The notes under the pieces were generated by a model. That model was not told the DNA's origin, did not search any database, and was given only the letters and a program-made list of their open reading frames with translations. The position numbers and the translations under genes are program-made. 64,000 bases of DNA from Marinobacter sp. LQ44 (GTDB lineage: Bacteria > Pseudomonadota > Gammaproteobacteria > Pseudomonadales > Oleiphilaceae), in NCBI RefSeq assembly GCF_001447155.2, contig NZ_CP014754.1, positions 2,790,001 to 2,854,000 on the forward strand, in the 5' to 3' direction. Of this stretch, positions 45,723-55,020 are shown one piece after another; the first letter of the stretch is position 1; the number at the start of each line of letters is the position of its first letter.

Positions 45723-46182
45723 ATGAATGACGCGATTGCGCACTACGTAACCCATCTTATCTACGGTTACTACCGCTACCTTGCCGGCACGGTGTTCCTG
45801 CTGGGTAGTCTGCTTCGTTTCGATCATGGTCAGTACACCTGGAAGACTGGCTCCAGCCAGATGCTGTCATCCAAGAACATGCGCCTGGGCAGCAACCTGT
45901 TCCATATCGGTATTATCGTGATTTTCTTCGGTCACTTGGTGGGCATGCTTACACCGCACTGGGTTTATGAACCGTTCCTGCACGCCGGCACTAAACAGCT
46001 AGTGGCTATCGTGGTCGGCGGTATTGCCGGTGCCATGTGCGTGGTGGGCGGCGCCATGTTGCTCTATCGTCGTCTGGCCAATCCACGCGTAAAGGCGTCG
46101 TCGAGCATGATGGATACCTTGATCCTGGGCTTGATTGTCTTACAGGCATGCCTTGGCATGGTGACCATCATCTTCTCGCTAG
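45723..46182 (+). pseudogene. narI: Respiratory nitrate reductase gamma subunit, truncated
   Basis: About 153 of the usual ~225 residues: FLLGSLLRFDHGQYTWKTGSSQMLSSKNMRLGSNLFHIGI and FFGHLVGMLTPHWVYEPFL carry heme-ligand histidines, and homology ends at MVTIIFS. The IS1182 element begins at 46183. Joining the sequences across the IS does not restore NarI (it gives LGLCPQLL then stop), so the gene was cut before or by a different event. narGHJ are absent. Confidence 0.88.
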
Positions 46183-47766
46183 GAGTCTGCGCGGCAGAAG
46201 TGTTTTGAGCAAGTGCCTCCGCCGCGCCGAATCACGGTTGTGCCCGAGAGTATATGCGCAGTATCCAACCGGATAGAGTCACGATTTTCTATTCAGGCAA
46301 TCAAGACGGTTATAAGCAAGTTCACAACCGTAACCCGACCACTCAGCACGGCCCAGCACGCCGCCTCAGATCGCCTATGTCAGCCTCATCAGCGAACTCA
46401 TCCGCCTGAGGTTAAGCGACAGGCAGGCCAGATCCCATTCGCCTTGCACGGCACTAAGCCCCCTCAGGCTGAACTGCCGGAAGCCCAGAATATGCTTGAT
46501 CCAGCCATTAACCGCCTCAACCAGATGCTTGCGCCGGGCGTAAACCGATCGCCCCGTCGCGGTGGCCAGTTTCTCGGCCATCCGTGATGTGGCGGGATAA
46601 CCGCTCGCGTCTATCTCTGCGCTCCTTTTACCTTCCCGACGCAGCGAGACATAACCGTCAATCCTTTTGTCCTCCAGGGACTGTAAGTCGTCTTCTTTAC
46701 GGTAACCGGCATCCGCTAGGCATTGTTCCGGGTAGGTTTTCAGGATGTCTTTCACGTCATCCAGTAGCGGTATCAGGCAACCCTGATCACTGGCATTGCT
46801 GCCCAGATGATTAGCGACAATCAGTTGGAATTCACCGTCCACGGCGAGTTGGCCGTTGTAGCATTGCTGGAACCCATCGGCGGTTTTCATAATCCGGCTT
46901 TGCGGGTCGGTAAAGTTGCTTTGATCTTTGTCGTCCGGCACCCCGTAATCTCGCTTGAAGTTCCGGCCACCGCGGGGTGGGCGGCGATCATCGTCCGGGT
47001 GCCGGCCTTTGGCTGTATCCCGCGCTTTCTGATCCGCTTCCAACTTCTCCTTGGCAGCGCGGATCTTGTCCAGTCGCGCCTGTCGGTACTGCAACTCCTC
47101 AGGTAGCTCATCACCCCGCTGATCCGGGCCGAACTGCCGATCTTCCGACTCATCCGTTCGACGGGCCTGACGACATAGCCCATCGATCTCTTTCGATAAA
47201 CGATCTTCTTCCTCGCCCATGCGGCCATAGCTCATGGCCTTGTGCTTACTGGCATTAGCCCGAATCTTTGTGCCATCAATCGCCAGTGTTCCCAGCGTGA
47301 TCAGCTCCGCCTCCCGGGCAATCCGTACGACTTGAATGAAGATGGCCTTGAAGGCGACCAGATGGTGTTTGCGGAAATCACAGATCGTGCGGTGCTTGGG
47401 AAAATTACCCGCAGCCAGAACCCGAAAGGCGACGTCTTCCTCCAACTTCCGGGCAATCTTGCGTGAGGAGAATACGCCGGTGGCGTAGGCGTAAATAAGA
47501 ACCTTCAGCATCATCCGCGGATCGAACGGCGAGTTACGCCGACCGTTGCCTTCGTAGCGGGCGTAAAACGCACTCAAATCCAGCTCCTCGACAACATCAC
47601 TGACAAAATAGGCCAGGTGGCCATCAGGCAGCCACTCGTTCAGGCTTGGGGGAAGGAGCAATTCCTGGTCGGGCGAGTACGGGCGGAAAGTGGTTCCCAT
47701 CAGACGTCCTGTTGCCGAAAAATTTTGGTTTATTATGCCAGAAACGGGCTTCTGCCGCGCAGACTC
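46183..47766 (-). mobile_element. IS1182-family insertion sequence, complete
   Basis: 1,584 bp with 18-bp perfect terminal inverted repeats GAGTCTGCGCGGCAGAAG (46183-46200) and its complement (47749-47766). CTAG flanks both ends (46179-46182, 47767-47770); as CTAG is itself palindromic it may be the target duplication or part of the ends. One transposase gene, intact, so the element may be mobile. Confidence 0.9.
46375..47700 (-). CDS. IS1182-family transposase
   Basis: 441 residues. N-terminal FRPYSPDQELLLPPSLNEWLPDGHLAYFVSDVVEELDLS is typical of the family; DDE residues are in AIDGTKIRANASKHKAMSY (Asp), CLADAGYRKEDDL (Asp) and HLVEAVNGWIKHILGFRQFSLRG (Glu). A charged helical insert lies at about 170-240. 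The frame is intact with no stops. Confidence 0.93.
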   Translation of the reverse strand: MGTTFRPYSPDQELLLPPSLNEWLPDGHLAYFVSDVVEELDLSAFYARYEGNGRRNSPFDPRMMLKVLIYAYATGVFSSRKIARKLEEDVAFRVLAAGNFPKHRTICDFRKHHLVAFKAIFIQVVRIAREAELITLGTLAIDGTKIRANASKHKAMSYGRMGEEEDRLSKEIDGLCRQARRTDESEDRQFGPDQRGDELPEELQYRQARLDKIRAAKEKLEADQKARDTAKGRHPDDDRRPPRGGRNFKRDYGVPDDKDQSNFTDPQSRIMKTADGFQQCYNGQLAVDGEFQLIVANHLGSNASDQGCLIPLLDDVKDILKTYPEQCLADAGYRKEDDLQSLEDKRIDGYVSLRREGKRSAEIDASGYPATSRMAEKLATATGRSVYARRKHLVEAVNGWIKHILGFRQFSLRGLSAVQGEWDLACLSLNLRRMSSLMRLT

Positions 47767-47827
47767 CTAGGGCTTTGTCCGCAGCTACTTTAAAACGGCA
47801 GGCTCACTAATTGCCTTTTTGAGCTAT

Positions 47828-48787
47828 ATGCGAACTCTGAATGCCAAACCGGAATTGGAAGCCTACCTGCGATTGAGTGGTGCAGGTTGTGGAGAGTGGC
47901 TGGCCGCCATGACAGAGCTGCTCGGGTGCGGGGGAATAACCTGTGGCCTGACTCGTCCCCAGGGATTGGTGGGTTCGTTGTCAGCCCTTGATGTAGAGGC
48001 TGGCTTGGTCTGTGTGCTTGATGTCGCTCAGGATATGCTGCTTGCCGACTGCTGCATGCCTCAGAGGCTTCTGGTAGCCACCATTCACGGATCGGCTCAG
48101 GTATCGTCAAAAGGTGGCCCTGGTGTGTCTGCCTTTCCGTTGATCATGATTCCCGCTGGCCAAACATTCAGCTTGAGAATCAGCAAGAACAGTCGGCTGG
48201 TACTGGTGTATCCGGTGGGTGAGCTGGTACCAGTGTGGCCCCGGCCAGGCCTGGACGTGGCGTTGGCTGGTCATATCCATCGTTTTCTAATGAAGGCGGA
48301 TTATTTTCAGGATCATCAGGATGCCAGTCGGGAGACACTTGCTCTGTTTGAACGCCTGGAACAGCAACTGGCGACGGGCAGGGTTGAACTGCCCGAAGAA
48401 CTGCCAGTACTGGACCGGAGGCTGGCGAGGGTGATTGAGAAAATTCGTAGCGAACAGGACTGGGATTTTGATCTGCAGGAACTGGCTAACCATTCCGGGG
48501 CCAGCGAACGTAACCTGTATTACCTGATGAAGCGGGAAACCGGCATGACCCCTTATCGCTTCTATCAGCGCTGTCGTCTGATACGCGTGCGTAAACGCCT
48601 GGTGGATTGCCAGTGCGACGTGCCACACATCTCCTGGTATGCCGCTGACGAGGGCTTTACCCATCTGGGCCGCTTCGCCGCGCTGTATCGGGAACACTTC
48701 GGCGAGCTACCCAGTGAAACTGTGCAGTGGCGACGGCGGCTGCTGGTTGAGCCAGTGATGGAACCCGCCGACTTTGCCATGACCTGA
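47828..48787 (+). CDS. AraC-family transcriptional regulator
   Basis: 319 residues from the ATG at 47828 (an in-frame TTG lies three codons earlier). The C-terminal AraC helix-turn-helix pair is clear: DFDLQELANHSGASERNLYYLMKRETGMTPYRFYQRCRLIRVRKRLVD and ISWYAADEGFTHLGRFAALYREHFGELPSET. The N-terminal ~190 residues are a sensor of unknown ligand. Its promoter region abuts the IS element, so expression may be altered. It is convergent with the RND pump, which it may regulate. Confidence 0.9.
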   Translation: MRTLNAKPELEAYLRLSGAGCGEWLAAMTELLGCGGITCGLTRPQGLVGSLSALDVEAGLVCVLDVAQDMLLADCCMPQRLLVATIHGSAQVSSKGGPGVSAFPLIMIPAGQTFSLRISKNSRLVLVYPVGELVPVWPRPGLDVALAGHIHRFLMKADYFQDHQDASRETLALFERLEQQLATGRVELPEELPVLDRRLARVIEKIRSEQDWDFDLQELANHSGASERNLYYLMKRETGMTPYRFYQRCRLIRVRKRLVDCQCDVPHISWYAADEGFTHLGRFAALYREHFGELPSETVQWRRRLLVEPVMEPADFAMT

Positions 48788-48845
48788 CGCCACATAGCCC
48801 GCAGCGGATGACCGGAGCGGGCTCTGTAGTAACACCAGTCAGCAT

Positions 48846-51800
48846 TTAATGGCTGCTGGATGTGGCCGGTGCCCCGTCGTTGTTGGCAGCTTCCGTATAC
48901 TCATCGGCCGCAGAGCCATGATGGTCCCGTGCCAGCAGAATGTAGAAGGCCGGCAGCACGAATACGGTAAACAACGTGCCGATACCCAGTCCGGCACTGA
49001 TGGTCAGGCCAATCGCAAACCGGCTCTCGGCCCCCGGGCCCACCGCAATCAGCAGCGGCACCATGGCAAAGATCAGTGCCAGGGAGGTCATGATGATCGG
49101 GCGCAGGCGAATGGCTGCAGCTTCAATCACTGCATCCACCTTGTTCAGGCCTTTCTCTTTCTGCAGCAGGTTGGCGAACTCCACGATCAGGATACCGTTT
49201 TTCGACACCACACCAATCAGGGTAATCAACCCCACCTGGGTGTAGATGTTCATGGAGGCAAAGCCGAGCACGATAAACGCCATGGCACCGGCGACGGACA
49301 TGGGCACCGACACCAGGATGATGATCGGATCGCGCCAGCTTTCGAACTGTGCGGCCAGTACCAGGTAGATAACCAGCAACGACAGGAAGAAGGTCACCAT
49401 CAGAGCGCTGCCCTGGGTGGCCAGCTGCCTCGACTCGCCGGTATAGTCAAAGCTGAAGCCTTGCGGGAATACCTCGGCTGCGGCCTGCTCCATAAAGTCC
49501 ATGGCGGAGCCAGCTGCCACGCCGGGCATGATCACGCCCTCAAGAGTCAGCGAGTTCAACTGGTTGAACTGGGTCCGGTTGGAAGGTTCCACCTCTTCAC
49601 TGAAGCTGACCACACTGGATAGAGGTACCAGTTGGCCATTGCCGGCGCGGATGTAATAGTCGTCCAGTGCTTCACGGCTGGCACGGAAGTCATTACCCAC
49701 CTGCGGAATTACCTGATAGGAGCGGCCTTCCATATTGAAGCGGTTGATGTATCCGCCGCTGAGCATACTGGCGAGCGACTGGCCGACATCACGCATGGAC
49801 AGGCCCAGGTCTGCCACCCGGTCCCGGTCTACGTTGATGCGGGTAACGGGCTTGTCGAAGTTGATGGATTTCTGCAGGAACATGAAGTTGCCGCTCTGCA
49901 TGGCTTTGCCAAGAAGTTCGTCGGCGACTTCATTCAACTGTTCGTAGGTGCCACCGGTGGTCACCACGAACTGGAACGGCAGGCCGCCACCCGAACCAGG
50001 CAGGGCCGGTAACGGGAACACCGCCGTCTGCAATCCGGTCACTTTTTTGAGTTCGGAATCCAGCATGGGCTGTACCTCGAACTGGCTGATTTCCCGCTCA
50101 CTCCAGGGTGCCAGCTTGAAACCGCCAAACACGGCGTTCGGGCTGGTGATACCAAGAATCATGAAATCCTCGTTGTAGCCGGGCACGCCGGACATCCGCT
50201 CCTGAACCTCCTGGCCATGATCAAACAGATACTCCAGCGTCGAGGTTTGCGGCCCCAGCCCCTGGTAAAACAGGATGCCCTGGTCCTCGGTGGGGGCCAG
50301 CTCATTCTGGCTCATCATCACCATAAAATAGATCGAACCCAATACCACGACGGCGAAGAACACAACCACCGACTTGGTCTGCATCAACGAGGTAAGAGCA
50401 GCTTTGTAGGCATTGGCGAGGCCATTGAAGGTTTTTTCAACCAGCACCTCGAAGCGCCCGGGATTGCCATGGGGTTTCAGCACCTTGCCGGAGAGCATGG
50501 GTGAGAGTGTCAGGGCAACAATGCCGGAGATCACAACCGTACCCGCCAGGGTGAAGGCAAACTCAGTAAACAGCGAGCCCACCAGGCCGCCCATAAACCC
50601 GATTGGCGCATACACCGCCACCAGCGTGGTGGTCATGGCAATGATGGGTGTGGCCATTTCACGGGCGCCATTGAGGGCAGCGTCAAACCGTGATTCGCCC
50701 TGCTCAATGTGTCGGTGCACGTTCTCCACCATGATAATGGCATCGTCCACCACCAGACCGATGGCAAGCACCATGGAGAGCAGGGTCAGCAGGTTCAGGG
50801 AGAAACCGAAGATCAGCATGATAAACGCGCCGCCAATCAGCGACAGCGGCACTGCCACAGACGGCACGATGGCCGCTCGAATCGAGCCGAGGCAAAGGAA
50901 CACCACCACCAGGACAATCAGCATGGCTTCCAGCAGGGTACGGATGACTTCGTTGATGGAATCTTCAATGAAGTCGGAGGCATCGTAGGCCAGGCGCACA
51001 TTCAGGCCGCTGGGTAGCTGGCTTTCGATGTCCGGTAATTCGTCTTTCACCAGGCCGGCGACGGTCAGCGGGTTGGCTCCCGGCGCCAGTTCGATGGCGA
51101 CATAGGTGGCGGGCTCGCCCTTATAAAGCGCAAGCTGATTGTAGGTTTGAGAGCCAAGCTCCACCTCGGCAATGTCCCGCAACCGAATCAGGGTACCGTT
51201 TTGCTGCTTGACCACCAGGTTACGGAAGGCTTCTGGATCGGCAATGTCGGTATCACTGGTCAGGGCAATCTCGGTGTACTGACCCCGGGTGGTGCCGACA
51301 GCGGCCTGATAGTTGTTGGCACGTAGCTTGTCTGCCACTTCGACCGGGGTAAGATCCACCGCGGCCAGCTGCTCCGGGTCCAGCCACACTCGCAGGGCGA
51401 AAGTACGCCCCAGCAGCTGGGCCTTGCCAACGCCAGACAACGCCTGCAGCTTGGGCTGAACCACGCGGGTCAGGTAATCGGTAATCTGGGGGACTTCCAG
51501 CTCGGTACTGTAGAAAGCAATATACATCAGGGCCGTGTCGTCACCGGTGGTGGAGGTGATCACCGGGTCTTCTGCATCGCCGGGCAGCACGTTGCGCTGG
51601 CTGGCAACCTTGGCCTGAATTTCAGCGAGGGCGTCGTTGGCATCGTAATTCAGAACCATCTTGGCCTGAATCGTTGACACGCCCTGGGAACTGGTGGAGG
51701 AGAGGTAGTCGATGCCGCTGGCCTCAGCAATGGCCTGCTGCAGGGGCGTAGTGATAAAACCTTTGATCAGGTCAGAACTGGCACCGGGGTACGCGGTGGT

Positions 51801-51941
51801 GACCGTCACTGTGGTGCTCTCGAGTTTCGGGTACTGGCGGACTTCCATTTCCATGGCTGCCCGGGCACCGATCAGCAGAATCAGCAGGCTGACCACGGTG
51901 GCCAGCACCGGCCGGTGGACAAATATGTCGGTGAATTTCAT
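48846..51941 (-). CDS. RND multidrug efflux inner-membrane transporter (HAE1 type)
   Basis: 1,031 residues. FVHRPVLATVVSLLILLIGARA at the N-terminus, two large periplasmic loops, and the TM4 proton-relay stretch AIGLVVDDAIIMVENVHRH with the paired aspartates. Other HAE1 motifs: GVSTIQAKMVLNYD, QRNVLPGDAEDPVI, NIYTQVGLITLIGVVSKNGILIVEFAN. It exports drugs or amphiphiles with proton uptake. Its start overlaps the adaptor stop (TAATG). No outer-membrane channel gene is adjacent, so it likely uses a TolC elsewhere. Confidence 0.95.
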   Translation of the reverse strand: MKFTDIFVHRPVLATVVSLLILLIGARAAMEMEVRQYPKLESTTVTVTTAYPGASSDLIKGFITTPLQQAIAEASGIDYLSSTSSQGVSTIQAKMVLNYDANDALAEIQAKVASQRNVLPGDAEDPVITSTTGDDTALMYIAFYSTELEVPQITDYLTRVVQPKLQALSGVGKAQLLGRTFALRVWLDPEQLAAVDLTPVEVADKLRANNYQAAVGTTRGQYTEIALTSDTDIADPEAFRNLVVKQQNGTLIRLRDIAEVELGSQTYNQLALYKGEPATYVAIELAPGANPLTVAGLVKDELPDIESQLPSGLNVRLAYDASDFIEDSINEVIRTLLEAMLIVLVVVFLCLGSIRAAIVPSVAVPLSLIGGAFIMLIFGFSLNLLTLLSMVLAIGLVVDDAIIMVENVHRHIEQGESRFDAALNGAREMATPIIAMTTTLVAVYAPIGFMGGLVGSLFTEFAFTLAGTVVISGIVALTLSPMLSGKVLKPHGNPGRFEVLVEKTFNGLANAYKAALTSLMQTKSVVVFFAVVVLGSIYFMVMMSQNELAPTEDQGILFYQGLGPQTSTLEYLFDHGQEVQERMSGVPGYNEDFMILGITSPNAVFGGFKLAPWSEREISQFEVQPMLDSELKKVTGLQTAVFPLPALPGSGGGLPFQFVVTTGGTYEQLNEVADELLGKAMQSGNFMFLQKSINFDKPVTRINVDRDRVADLGLSMRDVGQSLASMLSGGYINRFNMEGRSYQVIPQVGNDFRASREALDDYYIRAGNGQLVPLSSVVSFSEEVEPSNRTQFNQLNSLTLEGVIMPGVAAGSAMDFMEQAAAEVFPQGFSFDYTGESRQLATQGSALMVTFFLSLLVIYLVLAAQFESWRDPIIILVSVPMSVAGAMAFIVLGFASMNIYTQVGLITLIGVVSKNGILIVEFANLLQKEKGLNKVDAVIEAAAIRLRPIIMTSLALIFAMVPLLIAVGPGAESRFAIGLTISAGLGIGTLFTVFVLPAFYILLARDHHGSAADEYTEAANNDGAPATSSSH

Positions 51942-53038
51942 TACTCAGACGCCTCCCGCCCGGACTCGTCCTGGATTTCCACCCGCTGGCCTGCCCGCAG
52001 CCGCAGCAAACCTTTCGAGACCACGGTCTCGCCGGATTCAAGGCCTGAGAGAACCGCAACCCGTTCGTTCCGGACCTCGCCCGTGGTGACGGTACGGCGC
52101 TCAACGACCAGTTCGCCGTCATTATTCTCCTTCACGGCGAACACGAAGTTGCCGTAAGTGTTATAGGAGATGGCGGTTCTGGGGACCGTGACCACTTCGT
52201 TGTCCCTGGGCTGGCCTGTTTGAATCGTTGCGAACATTCCCGGGCGCAATTTGCCATCTTCGTTGTTGAGGGTGGCGCGGATACGAACCGTACGAGTCTC
52301 CGGGTTGACCGATGTGTTGATGGCACTGACTTCACCACTGAATGCCTCATCGGGCACCGCAGCCACCGTGACCGTTACCGGGTAACCACGGTCAACCTCC
52401 GGCAGGTACTTCTCGGACAGCGTGTAATCCACGTAGATAGGGTTCAGCATATTGATCTCGACAATAGGTGTACCCGTCGGGAGGTACTGCCCCTGGTCGA
52501 CCATCCGGATGCCCAGGGTGCCGTCAAACGGTGCCCGGATCACTTTTTTGCTCAGTTGAGCCTCGGCTTCGTTTACCCGGGCTCGTGCGGCATCGTAGTT
52601 GGCCTTGGCCTCATCGTACTGTGATTGTGATACCGCGCGTTTGGGCAACAGGTCAGACACCCGCTTGAATTCCTGCTCCGCCAGTTGGGCCTCTGCCCGG
52701 CGGGTGCGCAGCGCCGCTTCGTCGATGGCGGCATCCAGGCGAATCAGTACGTCACCTTTCTGCACGGTATCGCCGGATTCAAAGTTGATGGACTCAATGA
52801 CCCCCGGCACCTCGTTGGCCACCTCGATACCGTTAATGGCGTTCACACTGCCCACGGCCTTGATACTCGGCTGCCAGTTTTCCGTGGTGGCGTCGGTCAC
52901 GGAAATGATGGCCGGCGGCTGTGGCTGGGAGAACATCTCCTGCATCTGGCCGAATTCATAGAACTTGTAACCGAAGATGCCGCCGAGGACGACACCCAGA
53001 AAAATGATGACGATGACAAAACGGGATGCGGTGCGCAT
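51941..53038 (-). CDS. RND efflux membrane-fusion (adaptor) protein
   Basis: 365 residues. N-terminal membrane anchor (FVIVIIFLGVVLGGIFGYKFY), then lipoyl-type halves (VIESINFESGDTVQKGDVLIRLDAA; KKVIRAPFDGTLGIRMVDQGQYLPTGTPI) flanking a short coiled-coil hairpin (about 110-170), then beta-barrel and proximal domains. It links the RND pump to an outer-membrane channel. First gene of the two-gene operon. Confidence 0.95.
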   Translation of the reverse strand: MRTASRFVIVIIFLGVVLGGIFGYKFYEFGQMQEMFSQPQPPAIISVTDATTENWQPSIKAVGSVNAINGIEVANEVPGVIESINFESGDTVQKGDVLIRLDAAIDEAALRTRRAEAQLAEQEFKRVSDLLPKRAVSQSQYDEAKANYDAARARVNEAEAQLSKKVIRAPFDGTLGIRMVDQGQYLPTGTPIVEINMLNPIYVDYTLSEKYLPEVDRGYPVTVTVAAVPDEAFSGEVSAINTSVNPETRTVRIRATLNNEDGKLRPGMFATIQTGQPRDNEVVTVPRTAISYNTYGNFVFAVKENNDGELVVERRTVTTGEVRNERVAVLSGLESGETVVSKGLLRLRAGQRVEIQDESGREASE

Positions 53039-53370
53039 AGGTCTGTTCCTGGGCTAGGATTCTTAAAAAGGATAATGTCGCCGGGATGGGAAGGCTGACA
53101 GCTTTCCTTGCGCATCAGGGGGCGGCGACAGGCGGACGCTTGTTGAGAATGCGTCAGCTTAACGATAACCTGTAGGATGCTACAAAAAGCACTTCGGTTT
53201 GTCACCAGTTTGCCTCTAAATCTCAGTATATCTACTGCTATGAAACTACGATGACGTCGCCTTGCCGGATCTTGTGCTTTACGGATGTAAAATCGCAGTT
53301 TCGCATACATAATGGCACGGGAGTGTATCTGTTATGCTCCTGTCACGATGTGAACGGGTGAGAGGATGTA
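53039..53370. other. 332-bp divergent promoter gap
   Basis: It holds the promoters of the efflux operon (minus) and the J-domain gene (plus). I found no strong operator. A GAGAGG just before the J-domain ATG is its likely ribosome-binding site. Confidence 0.5.
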
Positions 53371-53871
53371 ATGCAGCTAATTCTCGGCCTGGCCCTGGCG
53401 GCCGCCGTGTTTGTCATCTTGAAAAAATGGGGCGCTCTGTCACCGGAAGGCCAGAAAGCCGCCATATGGAAAGCGGTGCTGGTGGTGGGCGGCGCCCTGT
53501 TGTTGTTTATGGTGCTGACCGGGCGGGTCCATGTGTTGACGGCAGCGGTTGCCGCGATCATTCCGTTGCTGCGCAAGCTGCCGGCGCTGTTGAAGTTTGC
53601 CCCCCTGGTTCGCCGGGCGATGGGCGATAACAAAGGGCCAGCTCCGGGTGGAGCGTCAGGTGCCCGAGCCGATGTGGCAACTCAGGGCCCGATGACCGAA
53701 CAGGAAGCTTGTGACATCCTCGGTTTAAAGCCCGGCTGCAGCCGGGAGGAAGTGACCGCGGCCCACCGGCGGCTGATGCTCAAGGTACACCCGGACCGGG
53801 GTGGTAACGATTACCTGGCGGCCAAGCTCAACGAGGCCCGGGACCTGCTGCTCGGTAAACGGGCAGCGTAA
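53371..53871 (+). CDS. Membrane-anchored C-terminal J-domain protein
   Basis: 166 residues. Two N-terminal hydrophobic segments (LILGLALAAAVFVIL; VLVVGGALLLFMVL), a basic amphipathic region, a Gly/Ala linker near 90-105, and a compact C-terminal J domain TEQEACDILGLKPGCSREEVTAAHRRLMLKVHPDRGG with the catalytic HPD. Layout resembles Pam18/Tim14-type proteins. It would recruit DnaK to the membrane. It ends one base before the convergent secretin-like gene. Confidence 0.85.
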   Translation: MQLILGLALAAAVFVILKKWGALSPEGQKAAIWKAVLVVGGALLLFMVLTGRVHVLTAAVAAIIPLLRKLPALLKFAPLVRRAMGDNKGPAPGGASGARADVATQGPMTEQEACDILGLKPGCSREEVTAAHRRLMLKVHPDRGGNDYLAAKLNEARDLLLGKRAA

Positions 53872-54657
53872 TCAGGGCAGAATGTCCACTTTCACGTCCA
53901 CCGACTGGTTTTCAGAGCGGTTGCCGGTTACCCGGTAAGTAATGCCATCCTGACGATGATTCTGGGACGTGCTGGTGCCACCCAGGGACACCCACTGACC
54001 GGGTTCAACCCGTCGAATGGTCATCAAGGCTTCGGTTTCATAGCCCTGGATACTGGCCGGATCTTCCTCAAACGAGACGATATTCAGCTCTACCGTCTGG
54101 TCGGATATGGCCTGGGGTGTCACGATAAAGCCGCTGCGGGTTTCTACCTGTTCGAGTATCGCCGCCGGGTTGCGCCCGCCCTGGACCGCAAACGGTATGG
54201 TGCGCACATTGCCGGAGGTGATGTGGGCGGACTGGCCATCCTGGACCACCAGTTGCCGTTCAGTGCTGGAATTGGTGCTTATGGTGCGGCGTTCGACATT
54301 GGCGCCGGCCCGGTTGTCGGAAATCGTCACGCCACCGCCGGACTGCTTGCCGCCGATGTCCTGCCGGTAGCGAACGCTGATACGCATCTGCACGGGTGGT
54401 ACGTCGATGGAGTCAATCAACATGCCAATCTCATCCAGCAATCCCGGCTCACCACGAACCACCAGTTGCTGTCCCCGGGCGGAGACTGAGACGGGAGCCT
54501 GCTGATAGAGTTCTTTAATCTGGTTGGCAACGTCAGCAGAGGTGCGGTTGTTGAGCTGGTAAACGCGAGACTCCTGGGCGAGGGCAAGGGTTGAAAACAG
54601 GGCAAACACCAGTGCCAACAGGCTGGTTGTGATGGAGTGGGTCGTGCGTTCAGTCAT
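53872..54657 (-). CDS. Secretin N-domain-like periplasmic protein
   Basis: 261 residues from the ATG at 54657; the longer frame adds leader sequence. Signal peptide (LLALVFALFSTLALAQ), then ESRVYQLNNRTSADVANQIKELYQQAPVSVSARGQQLVVRGEPGLLDEIGMLIDSIDVPPVQMRISV, the NolW/secretin N1-type fold, then part of a secretin-like beta region ending in DVKVDILP. It is too short to form a secretin pore, so it may be an accessory or a stand-alone paralogue. Divergent from the DAHP synthase leader. Confidence 0.75.
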   Translation of the reverse strand: MTERTTHSITTSLLALVFALFSTLALAQESRVYQLNNRTSADVANQIKELYQQAPVSVSARGQQLVVRGEPGLLDEIGMLIDSIDVPPVQMRISVRYRQDIGGKQSGGGVTISDNRAGANVERRTISTNSSTERQLVVQDGQSAHITSGNVRTIPFAVQGGRNPAAILEQVETRSGFIVTPQAISDQTVELNIVSFEEDPASIQGYETEALMTIRRVEPGQWVSLGGTSTSQNHRQDGITYRVTGNRSENQSVDVKVDILP

Positions 54658-54710
54658 CGGGGCCTCCGGAGCCGTTACACATACCCGCCAAAAATATTCC
54701 GGATTGCGGG

Positions 54711-54740
54711 TTGCCAATCTGAAAACCGCGGGGTTATAGT
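54711..54740 (+). promoter_or_regulatory. Promoter of the DAHP synthase attenuator
   Basis: TTGCCA at 54711-54716 and TATAGT at 54735-54740 (or TTATAG one base earlier, spacing 17). Transcription would start near 54747, at or just before the leader peptide's first possible ATG. Confidence 0.6.
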
Positions 54741-54747
54741 GAAAAGC

Positions 54748-54885
54748 ATGAAGACCACACACGCAGCCTGTCAATTGAATGTTTTGAAAGCTTTCGGTGA
54801 GAAACTGAAGGCCGCAGGTTCTGCTGTGTATTTTTGGTGGTTTGGTTATGGCTTTTATTTTAGCCAGAGCCCGGGCCGCCCGTAA
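54748..54885 (+). CDS. Aromatic leader peptide of the DAHP synthase gene
   Basis: 45 codons from the ATG at 54748. Near the 3' end it reads YFWWFGYGFYF: three Tyr, four Phe, two Trp in eleven codons would stall ribosomes when any aromatic amino acid is scarce (counting FYF fully: F-W-W-F-G-Y-G-F-Y-F after Y). The frame then reads SQSPGRP and stops 30 bp before the first hairpin of the attenuator. As the first ATG is at the expected transcript start, translation may be leaderless, or begin at the later in-frame GTG (54826) with GCAGG ahead of it. Confidence 0.85.
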   Translation: MKTTHAACQLNVLKAFGEKLKAAGSAVYFWWFGYGFYFSQSPGRP

Positions 54886-54914
54886 GATCTTCATCGACCG
54901 AATTTAACGAGGAA

Positions 54915-54989
54915 GGCAGCCCGGCAAGCAACCCAGGCTGCCACCGGACTCAAAAAAGCCCCGACTGGTAGCCCAGCCGGGGCTTTTTT
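54915..54989 (+). terminator. Attenuator: pause hairpin plus intrinsic terminator before DAHP synthase
   Basis: First hairpin GGCAGCC (54915-54921) with GGCTGCC (54936-54942). Second, 54952-54989, is an intrinsic terminator: AGCCCCGACTGG pairs with CCAGCCGGGGCT with one mismatch and is followed by TTTTTT. It ends 31 bp before the DAHP synthase ATG, so it must be read through for expression. AGCCCGG at 54918-54924 could pair with the terminator's 3' arm as an antiterminator. Confidence 0.88.
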
Positions 54990-55020
54990 GATTCTGACAC
55001 AGGGAAACGGGAACACAGAC

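Noticed and set aside
53872..54657. Full type II or III secretion secretin
   Set aside because: At 261 residues it holds only N-domain-like and partial beta sequence and lacks the pore length; no secretion genes are adjacent.
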